Source: Sphingomonas hengshuiensis
GTDB taxonomy: Bacteria; Pseudomonadota; Alphaproteobacteria; Sphingomonadales; Sphingomonadaceae
Direction of reading: 5' to 3'
Length of the DNA stretch: 64,000 nt
Assembly: GCF_000935025.1 (NCBI RefSeq)
Contig: NZ_CP010836.1
Location: 2,170,001 to 2,234,000, forward strand
Below are positions 53,883-63,805 of this stretch, piece after piece. The notes under the pieces are model-generated. The model saw nothing but the letters and a program-made list of their open reading frames with translations. It was not told where the DNA came from and searched no databases. Positions within the stretch are counted from its first letter, which is position 1. Every line of letters starts with the position of its first letter. The position numbers and the translations under genes are program-made.

Positions 53883-56255
53883 TCAGCCGGGCCGCAGCGT
53901 CGTGCGCGCTGCGGCCACGGCGTCGACTGCGGCCCGCGTGAACGGCATCGGCTGCATCGCGCCCGCCGCCCAGGGGCGATATTGGTCGCGATAATGCGGC
54001 GAGCGCGGGTCGTTCGACTGGCCGGGCAGGTTGAGCATCCGCGCATTGTCCCACGCGCCGACGTCGATCACCTGCAAATAGCTCGCGCCCCCTGCCACGC
54101 GCCAGTCGAGCCCCGAACCCAGCCAGCGCGCCATCACCGTATAGCCATCGCCCCCAGACCCCTCGCCCTCGATCGGCGGGAACGCCGCGGCGATCGCCGG
54201 GATCGCCGATAGCGGGTGGCGGATACGGATTTTGTGGAGCGTGCCATAGCGCCAGCCCGCCGGGTCTGCCCCCAACAGCGTGCCCGCGGTGCTCCACGCC
54301 GCGGCGAGGGCCGCATCCAGCATCGCGTCGCGCGCCGCCGCCGGATCGCTCCCCAACCGCGCATCGGGCCGCGCGAGCAGCTCCAGCAGCACCGATGCGC
54401 CGATCGTCGTCACCAGCGCCCTGGCGCGCTCGGGCACGATCGCCGCGAGCATCCGCTTGCCTAGGTCGCGCCACACGATCTCGAACAACGCCGCCGCGCC
54501 GCTGTCCGCCGCGATCCGCGCATCCCATCCGCGCAGCATCTCGACCGCAGGCCGCGCCGCCGCCGAGGGACGCGCGGGCAACAGCGCGAGCAGCTGCTGC
54601 GCCGGAGTCGAGAACGTGTCGTATTGCAGGGCGATGCTGTCCGCGACGCTGTGCTTGTCCTGCCGCGCCAGCACGTCGGCGATCCGGTTGTAGCGATAGG
54701 GATCGCGGAACGAGAAGGCGGGAATGCGGTCGCGCGGCCAGTCGCCAGGCAGATTGTCCTGGTTGGCCGAGGCGAACCAGCCCTTGGCGGGGTTATACTC
54801 GCCCGGCATCGTGCGATAGTCGCGCCGCCCGGTCCAGTCGTAGCGCCCGTCGCCCGGCATGGGCAACAGCCCGTCACCGCGCTTGCGCACCGGCGCGAAG
54901 CCGATCACCTGCCACCCGGTATTGCCGTCGACATCGGCATAATGGAGGTTGGTCGGCGACGGATGCAGGCGGCACGCCTTGCGAAGGCTCGCCCAGTCCT
55001 TGGCCAGGTTGATCGCGATCATCGCAAAGGCGCCATGCCCGCCCGGCTGCTGCCCGATCGTCGCGAGCACGGTCGCGCGCCGCCGCGCGGGGTCGTGCGC
55101 GATCACTGCACCCTGCACCGCATAGCGCTGCGTCACGCGCTCGGGCGCAGCGTCCTTGACCGCGATCACCTCCTCGACGCGATCGAACCGCTTCCACCCC
55201 CCGTCATGGCGATAGCGCTCGGGATCGTCGGGATCGAGTTCGAGGACGAACAGGTCGGACTGGTCGATATGCGAATTGGTCCGCCCGAACGCGAAGCGAT
55301 CGGTATGCCCCTGCATGATCCCCGGCAACCCCGGCGCACCGCCGCCGATCACGTCGAGCCCCGGCGCGCTCAGATGCGCGACATGGCGCGGGCCGAAGCC
55401 GCCAATGCCCAGATGCGGATCGTTCGCCAGGATCGCGCGCCCCGTCGCGGTCCGCGAGGGCGCGACCGTCCACGCATTGCTGCCGGCATTGGCGCGCTCG
55501 GTAGGCCCGGCGGGATCGGCGGCGGGACGCTCGGGCGCGAACGGCAGCCCGCCGAGCCGCAGCACGCCCAGATCGGCCTCGCTCACCGCCGCGACGTCGA
55601 GCCCCTCGGGCACGCGCAACGTCCAGGCCGGGCGCAGCGGCGCGATAATCTCGTCGAGCGCGAGCAGCCCCAGCGCCGCCAGCTGCGCGCGCCGGACTTC
55701 GTCATCGGCATTGCCGACCGCGCCGTCACGGGCGCGCACCAGGTCGACTATATCCCAATGCAGCGGCGCGACCTTGAGGATCTGATATTCGAGCGGGAGC
55801 AGCGACGGGTCAGCGAGCACCTCGTCGACTCGGGCGTTGATCCCCGCGACATAGGCGCGCGCGCAGGCCAGCACGTCGCGGGGCACGCCGCGCAACTCGG
55901 CCTCCAGATCGCCGCGATAGTGGAACAGCCGCGCGGCGGCGTCGTGCGCCGCGAACCGCGCGCCGAACACCTCGGCCAGCCGCCCCAGCTCGCGGCGATG
56001 CCCCAGGTCGATCTGGAACAGCCGGTCGCGCGCGACGACATAGCCCTGGCCGAAAAACGCGTCGGGGATCGACGCCGCGCGGATATGCGGGGTGCCGAAG
56101 CGGTCATCGACGATGTCGATCGGCGCCCTGGCACCGCGCACGCGGGTCTGGCGCGCGGGCAGCGCCTGCAGCCACGCCGGGGCCGCCGTCGCGGCGGCAG
56201 CGCCGGTCACCAGCGCCGCACTGGTGGCCAGCAGGAAGGATCGACGGTTCAGCAT
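53883..56255 (-). CDS. Penicillin acylase family protein (Ntn hydrolase)
   Basis: A 790-residue secreted acylase precursor. ATG at 56255 with GGGGAA upstream; the N-terminus LNRRSFLLATSAALVTG is Tat-like. The alpha chain begins IDIVDDRFGTPHIRA; the self-cleavage site is at ERANAG|SNAWTVAP, giving the catalytic Ser at the beta-chain N-terminus. Later IGGGAPGLPGIMQGHTDRFA and the ARQDKHSVADSIALQYD region match the family. Substrates may be beta-lactams or N-acyl homoserine lactones; the sequence does not tell. It converges on the aminopeptidase gene, three bases apart. Confidence 0.9.
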   Translation of the reverse strand: MLNRRSFLLATSAALVTGAAAATAAPAWLQALPARQTRVRGARAPIDIVDDRFGTPHIRAASIPDAFFGQGYVVARDRLFQIDLGHRRELGRLAEVFGARFAAHDAAARLFHYRGDLEAELRGVPRDVLACARAYVAGINARVDEVLADPSLLPLEYQILKVAPLHWDIVDLVRARDGAVGNADDEVRRAQLAALGLLALDEIIAPLRPAWTLRVPEGLDVAAVSEADLGVLRLGGLPFAPERPAADPAGPTERANAGSNAWTVAPSRTATGRAILANDPHLGIGGFGPRHVAHLSAPGLDVIGGGAPGLPGIMQGHTDRFAFGRTNSHIDQSDLFVLELDPDDPERYRHDGGWKRFDRVEEVIAVKDAAPERVTQRYAVQGAVIAHDPARRRATVLATIGQQPGGHGAFAMIAINLAKDWASLRKACRLHPSPTNLHYADVDGNTGWQVIGFAPVRKRGDGLLPMPGDGRYDWTGRRDYRTMPGEYNPAKGWFASANQDNLPGDWPRDRIPAFSFRDPYRYNRIADVLARQDKHSVADSIALQYDTFSTPAQQLLALLPARPSAAARPAVEMLRGWDARIAADSGAAALFEIVWRDLGKRMLAAIVPERARALVTTIGASVLLELLARPDARLGSDPAAARDAMLDAALAAAWSTAGTLLGADPAGWRYGTLHKIRIRHPLSAIPAIAAAFPPIEGEGSGGDGYTVMARWLGSGLDWRVAGGASYLQVIDVGAWDNARMLNLPGQSNDPRSPHYRDQYRPWAAGAMQPMPFTRAAVDAVAAARTTLRPG

Positions 56256-56381
56256 CGGCATTTCCCCGCATTGGTGCCATGAGGGGAAAGCTTGGGGGCG
56301 CCCCCGCCGCTTGTCCATGCGACAGGGGTTCGCCCGCAATAACCGCCAGTTATGGGGCGCCGCCGCCCCGATCGCGGCGGC

Positions 56382-57131
56382 TCAGCCCGCCAGCGTCGCC
56401 GCCGCCGCGATGATCGGCACGAACTTCGCCGCGGTCAGGCTCGCCCCACCGACCAGCGCGCCGTCGACATTGTCGACTGCCAGTATCTCGGCGGCGTTGG
56501 CCCCGGTCACCGATCCGCCATACAGGATGCGGATCGTCTCCGCCGCTTCGCCGACCATGTGCCGCAGCTTGGCCCGCGCGATCGCGTGGATCGCGGCGAT
56601 GTCCTCCAGCGTCGGGGTGCGCCCCGTGCCGATCGCCCAGCGCGGCTCATAGGCAATCGTCAGCCAATCGCCCGATGCGCCGTCGGGCAGCGACTTTTCG
56701 ATCTGCGACTGGACGATCCGCTCGGCGCGGCCCGCGTCGCGCTCGGCCTCGGTCTCGCCGCAGCACAGGATGACGCCGAGCCCGGCACGGCGCGCGGCCA
56801 TCGCCTTTGCCCAGGCGTCGTGGCTGGTTTCATGCTGATCCGCACGACGCTCGGAATGGCCGACGATCGCCAGCGTCGCCCCTGCCTCGCGCAGCATCGC
56901 CCCCGATACACACCCGGTATGCGCACCGGACTCAGCCTCGTGAACGTCCTGCGCGCCGATCGGCATCGCTCCCGCGGCCGCTGCGGCGCGCGTGATCAGC
57001 GTGAAGGGCACGCACAATGCCACGTCGACCTGCGGCGTCGCGGCGGCGGCCGCGGCAATCGCCTCGACTTCGCCGAGTTGTGCGTTCAGCCCGTGCATCT
57101 TCCAGTTTCCGGCCACCAGTTTGCGCCGCAT
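56382..57131 (-). CDS. tpiA: Triosephosphate isomerase
   Basis: A 249-residue glycolytic enzyme. MRRKLVAGNWKMHG (Asn, Lys), IVGHSERR (catalytic His) and IAYEPRWAIGTG (catalytic Glu), then ILYGGSVTGANA phosphate loop. ATG at 57131. Divergent from the PPIase gene, with 118 bases between, an order common in sphingomonads. Confidence 0.96.
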   Translation of the reverse strand: MRRKLVAGNWKMHGLNAQLGEVEAIAAAAAATPQVDVALCVPFTLITRAAAAAGAMPIGAQDVHEAESGAHTGCVSGAMLREAGATLAIVGHSERRADQHETSHDAWAKAMAARRAGLGVILCCGETEAERDAGRAERIVQSQIEKSLPDGASGDWLTIAYEPRWAIGTGRTPTLEDIAAIHAIARAKLRHMVGEAAETIRILYGGSVTGANAAEILAVDNVDGALVGGASLTAAKFVPIIAAAATLAG

Positions 57132-57249
57132 ATCCCCGTCCTCCCTATTGTGTCGTGGGCGATAGCAAGCCTGACGGACTGCACAAGCTTGAAGGGCGCG
57201 TCCTACCGCCCTAAAGCACGCCCGAACCTCCTCGAACGAACGGCCCTTC

Positions 57250-59199
57250 ATGCTCAAATTCTTCCGGAACTTCACCAAGTCGCGCTACGGCCTGATCGCG
57301 GTGTTCGTGTTCCTAGGGCTCATCGCGCTTGCCTTCGCGGCCAGCGACATCACCGGCGTCCGCACCACGAGCGGCGGCAGCACCGGCGGCGTCGTGGCCA
57401 AAGTGGGGGGGACCGACATCACCGATACCGAAGTGAAGGAGCGGATCGACCGCTTCATCCGCGGGCTTCAGCAGCAGGGCCAGAACGTCACCGTCGAGCA
57501 GTTCCTCGCCGAGGGCGGGCTCGAGCTTGCCGTGGACGAAATGATCAACAGTGCCGCGCTGGTCGAATTCGCCAAGCAATCGGGGATGCAGGTCAGCAAG
57601 AAGCTGGTCGATGGCGAAATCGCCAGCAACCCGTCCTTCGCGGGCTTTGACGGCAAGTTCAGCCAAAAGACCTATGAGGATCTGCTCGCGCAGAACCGCA
57701 TCTCGCCGGTCGCCTTCCGCAACAGCCTGACCGACGAGCGCTACAGCAACTGGCTGATCAACCGCGCCACGGTCAGCGCGCAGATCCCCGACGGCGTCGT
57801 CCTCCCCTATGCGTCGCTGCTGCTCGAACGCCGCACCGGCATTGTCGGGCTGGTCTCGACGATCGCGATGGACCCCGGCGCCGACCCGGACGAAAAGACG
57901 CTGACCGCCTATTACACCAGCAATCGCGCCCGCTATTCGGTGCCGCAGCGCCGGATCGTCCGCTATGCGCTGGTCAAGCCCGACGCGCTGCGCGCCACGC
58001 TCGCCGCAACCGATGCGGAGATCGCGGCGGCGTACAAGGCCAATGCCGCGCGCTATGCCGCCAGCGAGAAGCGCAGCGTGCGCCAGCTGATCGTGCTCGA
58101 CCAGGCGACCGCCAACAATGTCGCGGCGCAGGTGAAGGCGGGCAAGGCGATCACCGCCGTCGCCACCGCCGCCGGGCTGGAGCCGACCAATTTCGACGCG
58201 GTGGAAAAGGCCGCCTTGGCGCGCCAGACGACGACTGCGATCGCCGACGCCGCCTTCGCCGCACCGCAGGGCGGCGTCGTAGGCCCGGTGCGCTCGCAGC
58301 TCGGCTGGCATGTGCTCCAGGTCGAGAAGGTCGAAAAGATCGCCGCACGCACGCTGGAGCAGGTTCGCAGCGAGCTTGCCGACGAAGTCACCCAGCGCAA
58401 GACCGCAGAGGCTCTCGCCACGACTCGGCAGAGCATCGAGGACGGCATTGGCGACGACAAGAATTTCGACGAGACGATCGCCGCCGCCAAGCTCACGGCC
58501 GCGGTCACCCCGGCGCTGACCGCCGCGGGCACCAACCCCGACGATGCCGCCTATCAGCCCGATCCGGCGCTCGCCGCGATCATGCGTGCCGGCTTCGCCG
58601 CGACCGACCCGAATGACGACCCGCAGGTCGTGCCGGTCGGGCCCGATGGAAGCTTCGCCGTGGTCAAGCTCGACCGCGTCGTCGCCGCCGCCCCTCGCCC
58701 GCTCGCGCAGATCCGCGATCAGGTGAACAAGGACTATCTGGTCGAACAGGCGCTGCAAAAGGCACGTACGGCGGCCAATGCCGTCGTCGCGAAGCTCCAG
58801 AAGGGCGTGCCGATGCAACAGGCGCTGAGCGAAGCGGGCGTGACCAAGGGTCCGGCGCCGAAGCCGTTCGACTTCAAGCGCGCCGAAGTGCTTTCGCAGC
58901 AGATGGCGCCGTCGATCCAGATGGCGTTCCGCATGGCACCCAAGACCGCCAAGCTGGTCCAGGCGGAGAACCGCGCGGGCTATTATGTCGTCTATCTCGA
59001 CGCCGTCGAACAGCACAGCGCCGCGGGCGACCGTGCCGCGATCGATCGCGTCCGCGCCGACATCGCGCCGCAGCTGGGCGGCGAATATGCCCGCGAATTC
59101 ATCCAGTCGGTGCGCAGCCACATCAAGGTGACGCGCAACGACAAGGCGATCGCGGCGTTGCGCGCCGATCTGAGCCGCCAGGGCACGGCGGCCCGCTGA
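57250..59199 (+). CDS. SurA/PpiD-like peptidyl-prolyl isomerase, membrane anchored
   Basis: A 649-residue periplasmic folding factor. A single N-terminal membrane helix (about residues 14-31, GLIAVFVFLGLIALAFA) anchors it. The chaperone region (VVAKVGGTDITDTEVKERID...) is followed by a parvulin-type PpiC domain (about residues 240-380: AAPQGGVVGPVRSQLGWHVL) and a C-terminal chaperone part. PpiD of E. coli has 623 residues. trpE begins two bases after the stop. Confidence 0.92.
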   Translation: MLKFFRNFTKSRYGLIAVFVFLGLIALAFAASDITGVRTTSGGSTGGVVAKVGGTDITDTEVKERIDRFIRGLQQQGQNVTVEQFLAEGGLELAVDEMINSAALVEFAKQSGMQVSKKLVDGEIASNPSFAGFDGKFSQKTYEDLLAQNRISPVAFRNSLTDERYSNWLINRATVSAQIPDGVVLPYASLLLERRTGIVGLVSTIAMDPGADPDEKTLTAYYTSNRARYSVPQRRIVRYALVKPDALRATLAATDAEIAAAYKANAARYAASEKRSVRQLIVLDQATANNVAAQVKAGKAITAVATAAGLEPTNFDAVEKAALARQTTTAIADAAFAAPQGGVVGPVRSQLGWHVLQVEKVEKIAARTLEQVRSELADEVTQRKTAEALATTRQSIEDGIGDDKNFDETIAAAKLTAAVTPALTAAGTNPDDAAYQPDPALAAIMRAGFAATDPNDDPQVVPVGPDGSFAVVKLDRVVAAAPRPLAQIRDQVNKDYLVEQALQKARTAANAVVAKLQKGVPMQQALSEAGVTKGPAPKPFDFKRAEVLSQQMAPSIQMAFRMAPKTAKLVQAENRAGYYVVYLDAVEQHSAAGDRAAIDRVRADIAPQLGGEYAREFIQSVRSHIKVTRNDKAIAALRADLSRQGTAAR

Positions 59200-59201
59200 G
59201 C

Positions 59202-60707
59202 GTGGTACAGGGCGCCGAAGCCGCGCGCACCGCGCTCGCCGCGGGGCGCCCGGCGCTCCTCTGGCGGCGCCAGGTCGCCGATACCGAGACTCCGGTCGCC
59301 GCAGCGCTCAAGCTGATCGAGCCCGGGCGCGGCGATTTCCTGCTCGAATCGGTCGAGGGCGGCGCCACGCGCGGGCGCCACAGCCTGATCGGCCTTGCCC
59401 CCGACCTGGTGTTCCGCGCCACCGCCGGGGATGCGGCGATCAATCGCCGCTGGCTGACCGATCGCGCCGCCTTTGCCGATTGCGACGCGCCCGCGCTGGA
59501 GGCGCTACGCGCGCTGGTCGGCGCCTGCCGGATGGAGGTGCCGCCCGAACTGCCCCGCGCGCTTGCCTGCCTCGTCGGCTATTTCAGCTATGAGACGATC
59601 GGGCTGGTCGAGACGCTGCCGCGTCCGCCTGCCAATCCTCTGGGCGTGCCCGACATGATGTTCGTGCGCCCGACGGTGATCCTGATCTTCGACCGGCTGG
59701 CCGATTCGCTGTTCCTGGTCGCGCCGGTATGGCCCGACGCCGATACCGCGCCCGACGCGCTGGTCGAGGCCGCTGCCGAACGCATCGAGGCGACCGCCGC
59801 GCGGCTCGCCGGCCCCGCCCTCCCCGCGCCCGTCCGCGCCGAACCCGCCGAGATCGCGCTCAGCCCGGTGCTGGCGCCCGGTCGCTATGGCGAGATGGTG
59901 GCGCAGGCGAAGGACTATATCGCCGCGGGCGACATTTTTCAGGTGGTGCTGGCGCAGCGCTTCACCGCGCCGTTCACGCTGCCCCCGTTCGAACTCTACC
60001 GCGCGCTCCGCCGCGTGAACCCCTCGCCCTTTCTCTATCATCTCGACTTGCCCGGCTTCGCGCTGACCGGGTCGAGCCCGGAGATTCTGGTGCGCGCGCG
60101 CGACGGCGAAATCACGATCCGCCCGATCGCCGGCACCCGCCCGCGCGGCAAGACCGCCGCCGAGGACGAGGCAAACCGCACCAGCCTGCTCGCCGATCCC
60201 AAGGAGCGCGCCGAGCATCTGATGCTGCTCGATCTGGGCCGCAACGATGTCGGCCGCGCGGCGGACGCGGGCAGCGTGCGCGTGACCGACAGCTACACCG
60301 TCGAATTCTACAGCCATGTCATGCACATCGTCTCGAACGTCGTCGGCCGGCTGAAGCCGGGCAGCGACGCGCTCGACGCGCTGTTCGCGGGCTTTCCGGC
60401 GGGCACCGTCAGCGGCGCGCCAAAGGTGCGCGCGTGCCAGATCATCGCCGAGCTGGAGCCCGAAACGCGCGGGCCCTATGCGGGCGGGGTCGGCTATTTC
60501 TCGCCCGACGGCTCGATGGATTCATGCATCGTGCTGCGCACCGCGCTGGTCAAGGACGGGGTGATGCACGTCCAGTCGGGCGCGGGCATCGTCGCCGATT
60601 CGGACCCCGCCTATGAACAGCGCGAATGCGAGGCAAAGGCCGGCGCGCTGATCGCCGCCGCGCGCGAGGCCATCGCGCGGGCGGCGGAAAGCGGCTTCGG
60701 CCAGTAA
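59202..60707 (+). CDS. trpE: Anthranilate synthase component I
   Basis: A 501-residue enzyme that turns chorismate and glutamine/ammonia into anthranilate. Markers: LLESVEGGATRGRHSLIGLA near the N-terminus, the catalytic core FQVVLAQRF, SPFLYHLDLPGFALTGSSPE, IRPIAGTRPRGKT, HLMLLDLGRNDVGR and GAPKVRACQII. GTG at 59202 is two bases after the PPIase stop, suggesting co-transcription. No leader peptide/attenuator is possible in that gap. Confidence 0.96.
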   Translation: MVQGAEAARTALAAGRPALLWRRQVADTETPVAAALKLIEPGRGDFLLESVEGGATRGRHSLIGLAPDLVFRATAGDAAINRRWLTDRAAFADCDAPALEALRALVGACRMEVPPELPRALACLVGYFSYETIGLVETLPRPPANPLGVPDMMFVRPTVILIFDRLADSLFLVAPVWPDADTAPDALVEAAAERIEATAARLAGPALPAPVRAEPAEIALSPVLAPGRYGEMVAQAKDYIAAGDIFQVVLAQRFTAPFTLPPFELYRALRRVNPSPFLYHLDLPGFALTGSSPEILVRARDGEITIRPIAGTRPRGKTAAEDEANRTSLLADPKERAEHLMLLDLGRNDVGRAADAGSVRVTDSYTVEFYSHVMHIVSNVVGRLKPGSDALDALFAGFPAGTVSGAPKVRACQIIAELEPETRGPYAGGVGYFSPDGSMDSCIVLRTALVKDGVMHVQSGAGIVADSDPAYEQRECEAKAGALIAAAREAIARAAESGFGQ

Positions 60708-60730
60708 AGGGTGATGACGACCCCATAAAC

Positions 60731-60800
60731 CCGTTCGTGCTGAGCCTGTCGAAGCACGGTGAGTCTCACTGCCCCTTCGACAAGCTCAGGGCGAACGGTG
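60731..60800. repeat. Dispersed inverted repeat after trpE
   Basis: CCGTTCGTGCTGAGCCTGTC at the left and CCCTTCGACAAGCTCAGGGC with GAACGG at the right are near-complements around about 15 bases. The same repeat type (CCTGTCGAAG / CTTCGACA) is widespread in alphaproteobacteria. It may double as the trpE terminator. Confidence 0.75.
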
Positions 60801-60873
60801 GGGGGATGACTCAAGCTGATGTCATCCAACTCTAGCGGCGGGCAGCGCGCCGTCGCGCGCCGCCCCACCCCCC

Positions 60874-61332
60874 TCAATTATCGTCGGTCGGCTCGGCCGC
60901 AGCGCGCGCCTTGGCTTCGCGGTCGAGCTTCTCCTGCGCCCATTGCTGGATGAACTTGCGCGTGCAGCCGGTCTGGCCGCCGCTGCCGACCGGCGAGCAG
61001 CTGTTTGGCAGCCCCGCGCGATTGACTTCCTCGACCACTTCCATCCGACGCGACCAGGCCTGGCCGGTCGGGCCGTCCTTGGGCTGGTCGCGGAAACGCT
61101 TGGGAATGCGATAGGGCGAATCGCCCGCGACTGCGCACACCACGATCTCGTCGGGGTCCTGCGTCTTGGGGCATGCCTCGTCGGCGAACAGCAGCACCGA
61201 ACGGACGCGCTTGGGCGGGCCGTCGGGGGTGGTCTTGTCCTGCTGCGCGGCGGACGGCTTTTCCGGCGCGTCCTGTGCGGCGGCGGGGACGGCGGCCAGC
61301 GCCGCTAGGGCGATCAGCATCTTGGCAATCAT
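60874..61332 (-). CDS. Secreted protein of unknown function with four Cys
   Basis: A 152-residue protein. The ATG at 61332 has AGGAG six bases upstream and a signal peptide ends at PAAAQDAP. The mature part reads [23 protein letters not shown], then [12 protein letters not shown] and a Cys pair around [18 protein letters not shown]. Likely two disulfides. Family name not recognised; similar proteins are widespread in sphingomonads. It lies on the opposite strand between trpE and trpG. Confidence 0.75.
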   Translation of the reverse strand: MIAKMLIALAALAAVPAAAQDAPEKPSAAQQDKTTPDGPPKRVRSVLLFADEACPKTQDPDEIVVCAVAGDSPYRIPKRFRDQPKDGPTGQAWSRRMEVVEEVNRAGLPNSCSPVGSGGQTGCTRKFIQQWAQEKLDREAKARAAAEPTDDN

Positions 61333-61461
61333 GGAAACTCCTGGAACTCGAAACCTGCACGCCCTCTGCCGCGCCACCCTTGCGCCGCACTATGGCCGTG
61401 CCAAGGCAAATATGCGCCGCACCGATTGTGGGAATCCGCGAAACCCCCTAGTTCGGCGCGC

Positions 61462-62046
61462 ATGATCCTCGTGCTCGACAATTATGACAGCTTCACCTGG
61501 AACCTCGTCCACTACCTGATGGAGCTGGGCGCGGAGGTTCAGGTCGTCCGCAACGACGCGCTGACCGCGCGCGACGCGATCGCCAGCAATGCGCAGGCGT
61601 TCCTGATCTCGCCCGGCCCCTGCACCCCGAACGAGGCGGGGATCAGCCTCGATCTGGTCGCCGCCTGCGCCGATCTGGGCAAGCCGCTGCTCGGCGTGTG
61701 CCTGGGGCATCAGGCGATCGGCCAGCATTTCGGCGGCAGCGTGGTGCGCGGCGGGCTGATGCACGGCAAGACCTGCCCTGTCGAGCATGACGGCACCGGA
61801 CTGTTCACCGACCTCCCCTCGCCCTTCACCGCGACGCGCTATCACTCGCTGATCGTCACCGACATTCCCGATACGCTGGTGGTCAACGCGACGGCGAGCG
61901 ACGGATCGGTCATGGGCTTCCGCCACCGCGAGCTGCCGATCCACGGCGTCCAGTTCCACCCCGAAAGCATCGCGACCGAGCATGGCCATGCGATGCTCGC
62001 CAATTTCCTGCGCGCCGCGGGCATCGATGCGAAGGCGCTGGCGTGA
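61462..62046 (+). CDS. trpG: Anthranilate synthase component II (glutamine amidotransferase)
   Basis: A 194-residue class I amidotransferase supplying ammonia to TrpE, possibly also to PabB. Catalytic Cys in [15 protein letters not shown], His/Glu in [14 protein letters not shown]; starts [19 protein letters not shown]. trpD overlaps its stop (GTGA). Confidence 0.95.
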   Translation: MILVLDNYDSFTWNLVHYLMELGAEVQVVRNDALTARDAIASNAQAFLISPGPCTPNEAGISLDLVAACADLGKPLLGVCLGHQAIGQHFGGSVVRGGLMHGKTCPVEHDGTGLFTDLPSPFTATRYHSLIVTDIPDTLVVNATASDGSVMGFRHRELPIHGVQFHPESIATEHGHAMLANFLRAAGIDAKALA

Positions 62047-63035
62047 CGCGCATCGCGCTCCTCCCCGATCCGTCGTCGCCGCTTTCCCATGAAAGCGCCG
62101 CGCAGGCGTTCGGCGACATCCTCGACGGCGCGGTGCCGCCCGAGGCGATCGAAGCCTTCCTCATCGCGCTCGCGATCCGCGGCGAGACCAGCGTCGAGAT
62201 CGCCGAGGCCGCGCGCGCATTGCGGGCGCGGATGCTCGCGGTGACGGCGCCCCCCGGCGCGATCGACGTGTGCGGCACCGGCGGCGACGGCCATCACACG
62301 CTCAACGTCTCGACCGCGGTCAGCCTCGTCGTCGCCGCCTGCGGCGTCCCCGTCGCCAAGCATGGCAACCGCGCCGCATCGTCCAAGGCAGGCGCCGCCG
62401 ATACGCTCGAGGCACTCGGCCTCAACCTCGACCGCGCGACCGCCCGCGCCGAGGAATCGCTCCACGAACTCGGCATCGCCTTCCTCTTCGCACAGCACCA
62501 CCATCCCGCGCTCGCCCCGATCGCGCCGATCCGCCGCCGCATCGGGCGCCGCACGATCTTCAACCTGATGGGGCCGCTCGCAAACCCCGCGCATGTCACG
62601 CGCCAGCTCATCGGCATTGCCCGCCCCGACTATGCCGGCATCTATGCCGAGGCGCTCGTCCAGCTCGGCAGCGAGTCCGCAGCGGTGATTTCGGGCGAGG
62701 ACGGGCTCGACGAACTGTCGACCGAAAGCGCGAGCGTGGTCGTCAATGTCGGCAGCGCCCGCCTCCCCACACGGATCGCGCCCGAGGATGCCGGGCTGCC
62801 CCGCCACCCGCTCGCCGCGATTCGCGGCGGGGACGCCGCCCATAACGCCCTCGCGCTGCGCCGCCTGCTCCGGGGCGAGCCCGGCGCGTATCGCGACGCG
62901 GTGCTGCTCAACGCCGCCGCCGCGCTGATGGTCGCGGGGCACGCCGACACGCTGGCCGAGGGCGCGGAGGACGCCGCCGAGGCGATCGACGCCGGGCTCG
63001 CCAACACGCTGCTCGATTGCTGGATCGCCTTTTGA
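62043..63035 (+). CDS. trpD: Anthranilate phosphoribosyltransferase
   Basis: A 330-residue enzyme joining anthranilate to PRPP. PRPP loop [37 protein letters not shown] and [11 protein letters not shown] are present. GTG start at 62043 overlaps the trpG stop; trpC starts in its stop codon. Confidence 0.96.
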   Translation: MTRIALLPDPSSPLSHESAAQAFGDILDGAVPPEAIEAFLIALAIRGETSVEIAEAARALRARMLAVTAPPGAIDVCGTGGDGHHTLNVSTAVSLVVAACGVPVAKHGNRAASSKAGAADTLEALGLNLDRATARAEESLHELGIAFLFAQHHHPALAPIAPIRRRIGRRTIFNLMGPLANPAHVTRQLIGIARPDYAGIYAEALVQLGSESAAVISGEDGLDELSTESASVVVNVGSARLPTRIAPEDAGLPRHPLAAIRGGDAAHNALALRRLLRGEPGAYRDAVLLNAAAALMVAGHADTLAEGAEDAAEAIDAGLANTLLDCWIAF

Positions 63036-63805
63036 TGCCGACTATTCTCGACCGCATCCTCGAAACCAAGCGCGCCGAAGTCGCCGAGCGCAAGGCGCAG
63101 CCCCAGCCGCGCCCCGCGCCCACTGCCCCGCGCGGGTTCAAGGCCGCGCTCGACGCAAAGGTCGCGGCGGGCGGCTATGGCCTGATCGCCGAGATCAAGA
63201 AGGCCAGCCCGTCCAAGGGGCTGATCCGCCCCGATTTCGATCCCCCCGCCCACGCCCGCGCCTATCAGGCCGGCGGCGCCGCCTGCCTGTCGGTCCTCAC
63301 CGACCGCGACTATTTCCAGGGGCATGAGGACTATCTGATCGCCGCGCGCGCCGCCTGCGCGCTGCCGGTGATCCGCAAGGATTTCATGGTCGACCCGTGG
63401 CAGGTCGAGGAGTCCCGCGCGATCGGCGCCGACGCGATCCTGATCATCGTCGCCGCGCTCGACAACGGCCAGATGGCGGAGATCGAGGCTGCTGCGATCG
63501 AACAGGGCATGGACGCCCTTGTCGAAGTCCATGACGCGCACGAGCTGGAGCGCGCATTGGCGCTGCGCTCGCGGCTGATCGGCGTGAACAACCGCAATCT
63601 CAAGACCTTCGAAGTCGATCTGCAAAAAACCTACGACCTTGTCCGCCACGCCCCCGCCGGCTGTACCTTCGTCGCCGAATCGGGGCTCACGACGCGCGCC
63701 GATCTCGACGCGATGGCCGAGCATGGCATCGCCTGCTTCCTGATCGGCGAGGCGCTGATGCGGCAGGACGATGTCGCGGCGGCGACGCGGGCGTTGGTCG
63801 GGTGA
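63035..63805 (+). CDS. trpC: Indole-3-glycerol phosphate synthase
   Basis: A 256-residue TIM barrel closing the indole ring. Seen: [60 protein letters not shown] and VAESGLTT. Single-domain form, not fused to TrpF. The moaC gene overlaps the stop by GTGA. Confidence 0.97.
   Translation: MPTILDRILETKRAEVAERKAQPQPRPAPTAPRGFKAALDAKVAAGGYGLIAEIKKASPSKGLIRPDFDPPAHARAYQAGGAACLSVLTDRDYFQGHEDYLIAARAACALPVIRKDFMVDPWQVEESRAIGADAILIIVAALDNGQMAEIEAAAIEQGMDALVEVHDAHELERALALRSRLIGVNNRNLKTFEVDLQKTYDLVRHAPAGCTFVAESGLTTRADLDAMAEHGIACFLIGEALMRQDDVAAATRALVG

Noticed and set aside
59199..59202. Tryptophan attenuator before trpE
   Set aside because: Only two bases separate the PPIase stop from the trpE start, so no leader peptide or terminator can fit.
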